Origin: Cardiobacteriales bacterium
GTDB taxonomy: Bacteria > Pseudomonadota > Gammaproteobacteria > Cardiobacteriales > Wohlfahrtiimonadaceae
DNA: 15,436 bases
Direction of reading: 5' to 3'
NCBI GenBank assembly: GCA_030150565.1
Contig: JASLFR010000052.1
Coordinates: 1-15,436, forward strand
This document shows positions 14,290 through 15,436 of this stretch, one piece after another. The notes beneath the pieces were generated by a model, which saw nothing but the letters and a program-made list of their open reading frames with translations, was not told where the DNA came from and did no database searches. Made by a program: the position numbers and the translations under genes. Positions within the stretch are counted from its first letter, which is position 1, and each line of letters starts with the position of its first letter.

Positions 14290-14742
14290 ATGTTCAAACT
14301 GATACTCTTTGGAGCGATTCTCTTTCTAGGCATTAAATATGGCGGAAAATTTAATCTAAATAGGGAGAAAATTCTCCCTAAAAAGAGAATTAGACGAAGA
14401 GAGAGACTCCTAAACCATCATGAACAGCACGCTTTTCTTATGTTGCAGGTGGCTTTAGAGGGGGAATCGATCACCATTTACCCAAAGGTTGGGATATCTG
14501 CCCTTATGCCTGAGGAGAAGAGTGGCGCTCTAATCCCTTTTCTTCTGGTAGCTGAAGCGACCCAAGATCCACTTCTTGCGATCTTCTTAAGTGAGAATGA
14601 TGGTCCGCTTGAAGAGATGGCGAAAAAGAGGCTAACTGATGGAGAGGAGAAGCACCTTCCGATTCTCTCCCTCTCAGCAGCACAATATAATCACGCACCA
14701 CAGCTAAACCAAACCATTATGAGAGCCATTCGATCCGATTGA
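14290..14742 (+). CDS. Small membrane-anchored protein, DUF2726-like, function unknown
   Basis: I do not recognise this 150-residue protein with certainty. It begins with one hydrophobic segment (residues about 2-17, LILFGAILFLGIKYG), then a basic stretch KKRIRRRER typical of a cytoplasmic stop-transfer. A soluble domain of about 110 residues follows. The pattern LLNHHEQHAFLMLQVALEGESITIYPKVGISALM loosely resembles the start of DUF2726 domains (a Leu-x2-x-Glu, Phe, Leu, Ala-Leu then a 'V-L-x2-L' strand), which are distantly nuclease-like in fold. No catalytic residues can be confirmed, so this is only a hint. The ATG at 14290 has AGAGGA 7 nt upstream; a TTG three bases earlier is less likely. 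It lies between slt and the PilS-like gene, 13 nt after slt. Confidence 0.7.
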   Translation: MFKLILFGAILFLGIKYGGKFNLNREKILPKKRIRRRERLLNHHEQHAFLMLQVALEGESITIYPKVGISALMPEEKSGALIPFLLVAEATQDPLLAIFLSENDGPLEEMAKKRLTDGEEKHLPILSLSAAQYNHAPQLNQTIMRAIRSD

Positions 14743-14785
14743 TCAGTAGCAAAAAATCATGAAAAGTATCTAATAGGAGGAGCCG

Positions 14786-15436
14786 ATGAATCGCAACGAA
14801 TATAGCCCAGATAATTTCTCTGGAACGATGTTACAGCTCCTTGGGATATTTCGTCTTGTATTGGCGGTTATGCTCTCTGCGATCTATCTCATTAGCCAAA
14901 AATTGTGGCCTCTTGATGATAATCTCTCAAAGCAATTTCAGATTCTTCTCCTCTTCTATCTCGGCTTTCTTCTCTTCTCCACCTTTCTCCTCAAACAGCG
15001 CCCTTTTCAGAATAGTGCAACGATTCGTGTTTTTTCGATCGTTGATCTGATTCTGCTCTTCTTCCTCTGCTATCTCACCGATGGGTTAGATAGCCCCCTT
15101 ATCATTATGATTCTCATCTCCTTGATGGCGCACGGGGCGTTTCTTCCCCTCTATCAAGGCTTAATGCTTGTGGGGATTGCAACAGCGGTTCAGCTCTACT
15201 TCTGGTATCAGCTCTACGACCCGCAAGATTACACAGCGTTCCATCTCTATATGAGCGATCCTTACATTGTTCGCATCATTACCCAAGGGGTCTTTACCGC
15301 CTTTGCGGTGGTTTTGAGTAATCGCTGGCTCAAAACGATTCAACGCGCCAATATCAATATGAGGCAGAAAGATCGGGAACTACAAAATAGTATCCTTCTT
15401 CATGAGGCGGTAGTTCAGCAGCTCAATAATGGAATT
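14786..15436 (+). CDS. pilS: PilS-like sensor histidine kinase, N-terminal part
   Basis: The frame is open from ATG 14786 to the window edge: 217 codons with no stop, so the kinase domains lie outside. AGGAGG sits 5 nt before the ATG. Six membrane segments are visible (about residues 15-37, 51-69, 81-98, 104-122, 124-144 and 161-182). A cytoplasmic region follows, NMRQKDRELQNSILLHEAVVQQLNNGI, in which the last part resembles the N-terminal edge of a PAS domain (a 'Q-x-L-x-x-G-I' turn). This layout is typical of PilS, the sensor that with the NtrC-type regulator PilR controls type IV pilin transcription through sigma54. The pilus link is inferred from topology alone. Other NtrB-like membrane kinases remain possible. 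Confidence 0.7.
   Translation, partial: MNRNEYSPDNFSGTMLQLLGIFRLVLAVMLSAIYLISQKLWPLDDNLSKQFQILLLFYLGFLLFSTFLLKQRPFQNSATIRVFSIVDLILLFFLCYLTDGLDSPLIIMILISLMAHGAFLPLYQGLMLVGIATAVQLYFWYQLYDPQDYTAFHLYMSDPYIVRIITQGVFTAFAVVLSNRWLKTIQRANINMRQKDRELQNSILLHEAVVQQLNNGI

Noticed and set aside
1..15436. CRISPR arrays, insertion sequences, phage genes, tRNA or rRNA genes
   Set aside because: No regularly spaced repeats, transposase motifs, terminal inverted repeats or cloverleaf-like segments were seen on either strand.

Overview
The window reads as an accessory-poor stretch of a gammaproteobacterial chromosome with moderate GC. Dense, short-spaced genes of housekeeping type (mtnN, yeeZ, proA, CGFS glutaredoxin, upp, slt, a PilS-like kinase) fit a Gram-negative host. 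So do a periplasmic binding protein without a lipobox and a secreted Slt70-type transglycosylase. The mix of a YeeZ, a YerC/TrpR-like regulator and Bacillus-style glycerol genes suggests a small-genome gammaproteobacterium, perhaps near the Cardiobacteriales (Ignatzschineria/Wohlfahrtiimonas group). That placement is inference from gene flavour, not from a marker gene. No RNA gene, insertion sequence, phage gene or CRISPR array is visible.

Layout. At the left edge (2-1100, + strand) are the 3' end of mtnN and a YeeZ-like reductase, probably cotranscribed. They face a four-gene minus-strand operon (4153 down to 1170): a YerC/TrpR-related regulator, a periplasmic substrate-binding protein, a permease and an ATPase of the TrpX/TrpY/TrpZ-like ABC class. 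This operon has a clear sigma70 promoter, a palindrome just downstream of it, and a terminator shared with yeeZ. Upstream on the same strand lies a complete glycerol operon glpF-glpK-glpD (8920 down to 4391), ended by a strong terminator. Divergent from glpF is ahpD with its own terminator, followed by proA, grxD, upp-slt, a small membrane-anchored protein of unknown function, and the start of a PilS-type histidine kinase that runs off the right edge.

How the genes work together. GlpF admits glycerol, GlpK phosphorylates it, and GlpD oxidises glycerol-3-phosphate at the membrane and passes electrons to quinone. All three read closer to Firmicutes proteins than to E. coli ones, and GlpK has a histidine at the position phosphorylated by HPr in Firmicutes. 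The regulator-plus-ABC cassette looks like a self-contained uptake module for a small ligand, with tryptophan or a related compound the leading guess.

Most unusual item. GlpD is about 140 residues longer than expected. Its tail is a low-complexity, proline-free, more than half charged LEA-like helix. The last 103 codons begin with an in-frame ATG preceded by a full AAGGAGG Shine-Dalgarno at 8-nt spacing. The tail is therefore probably made both as a GlpD fusion and as a free small protein, or it is a formerly separate gene now fused in frame. The remaining regions look ordinary.
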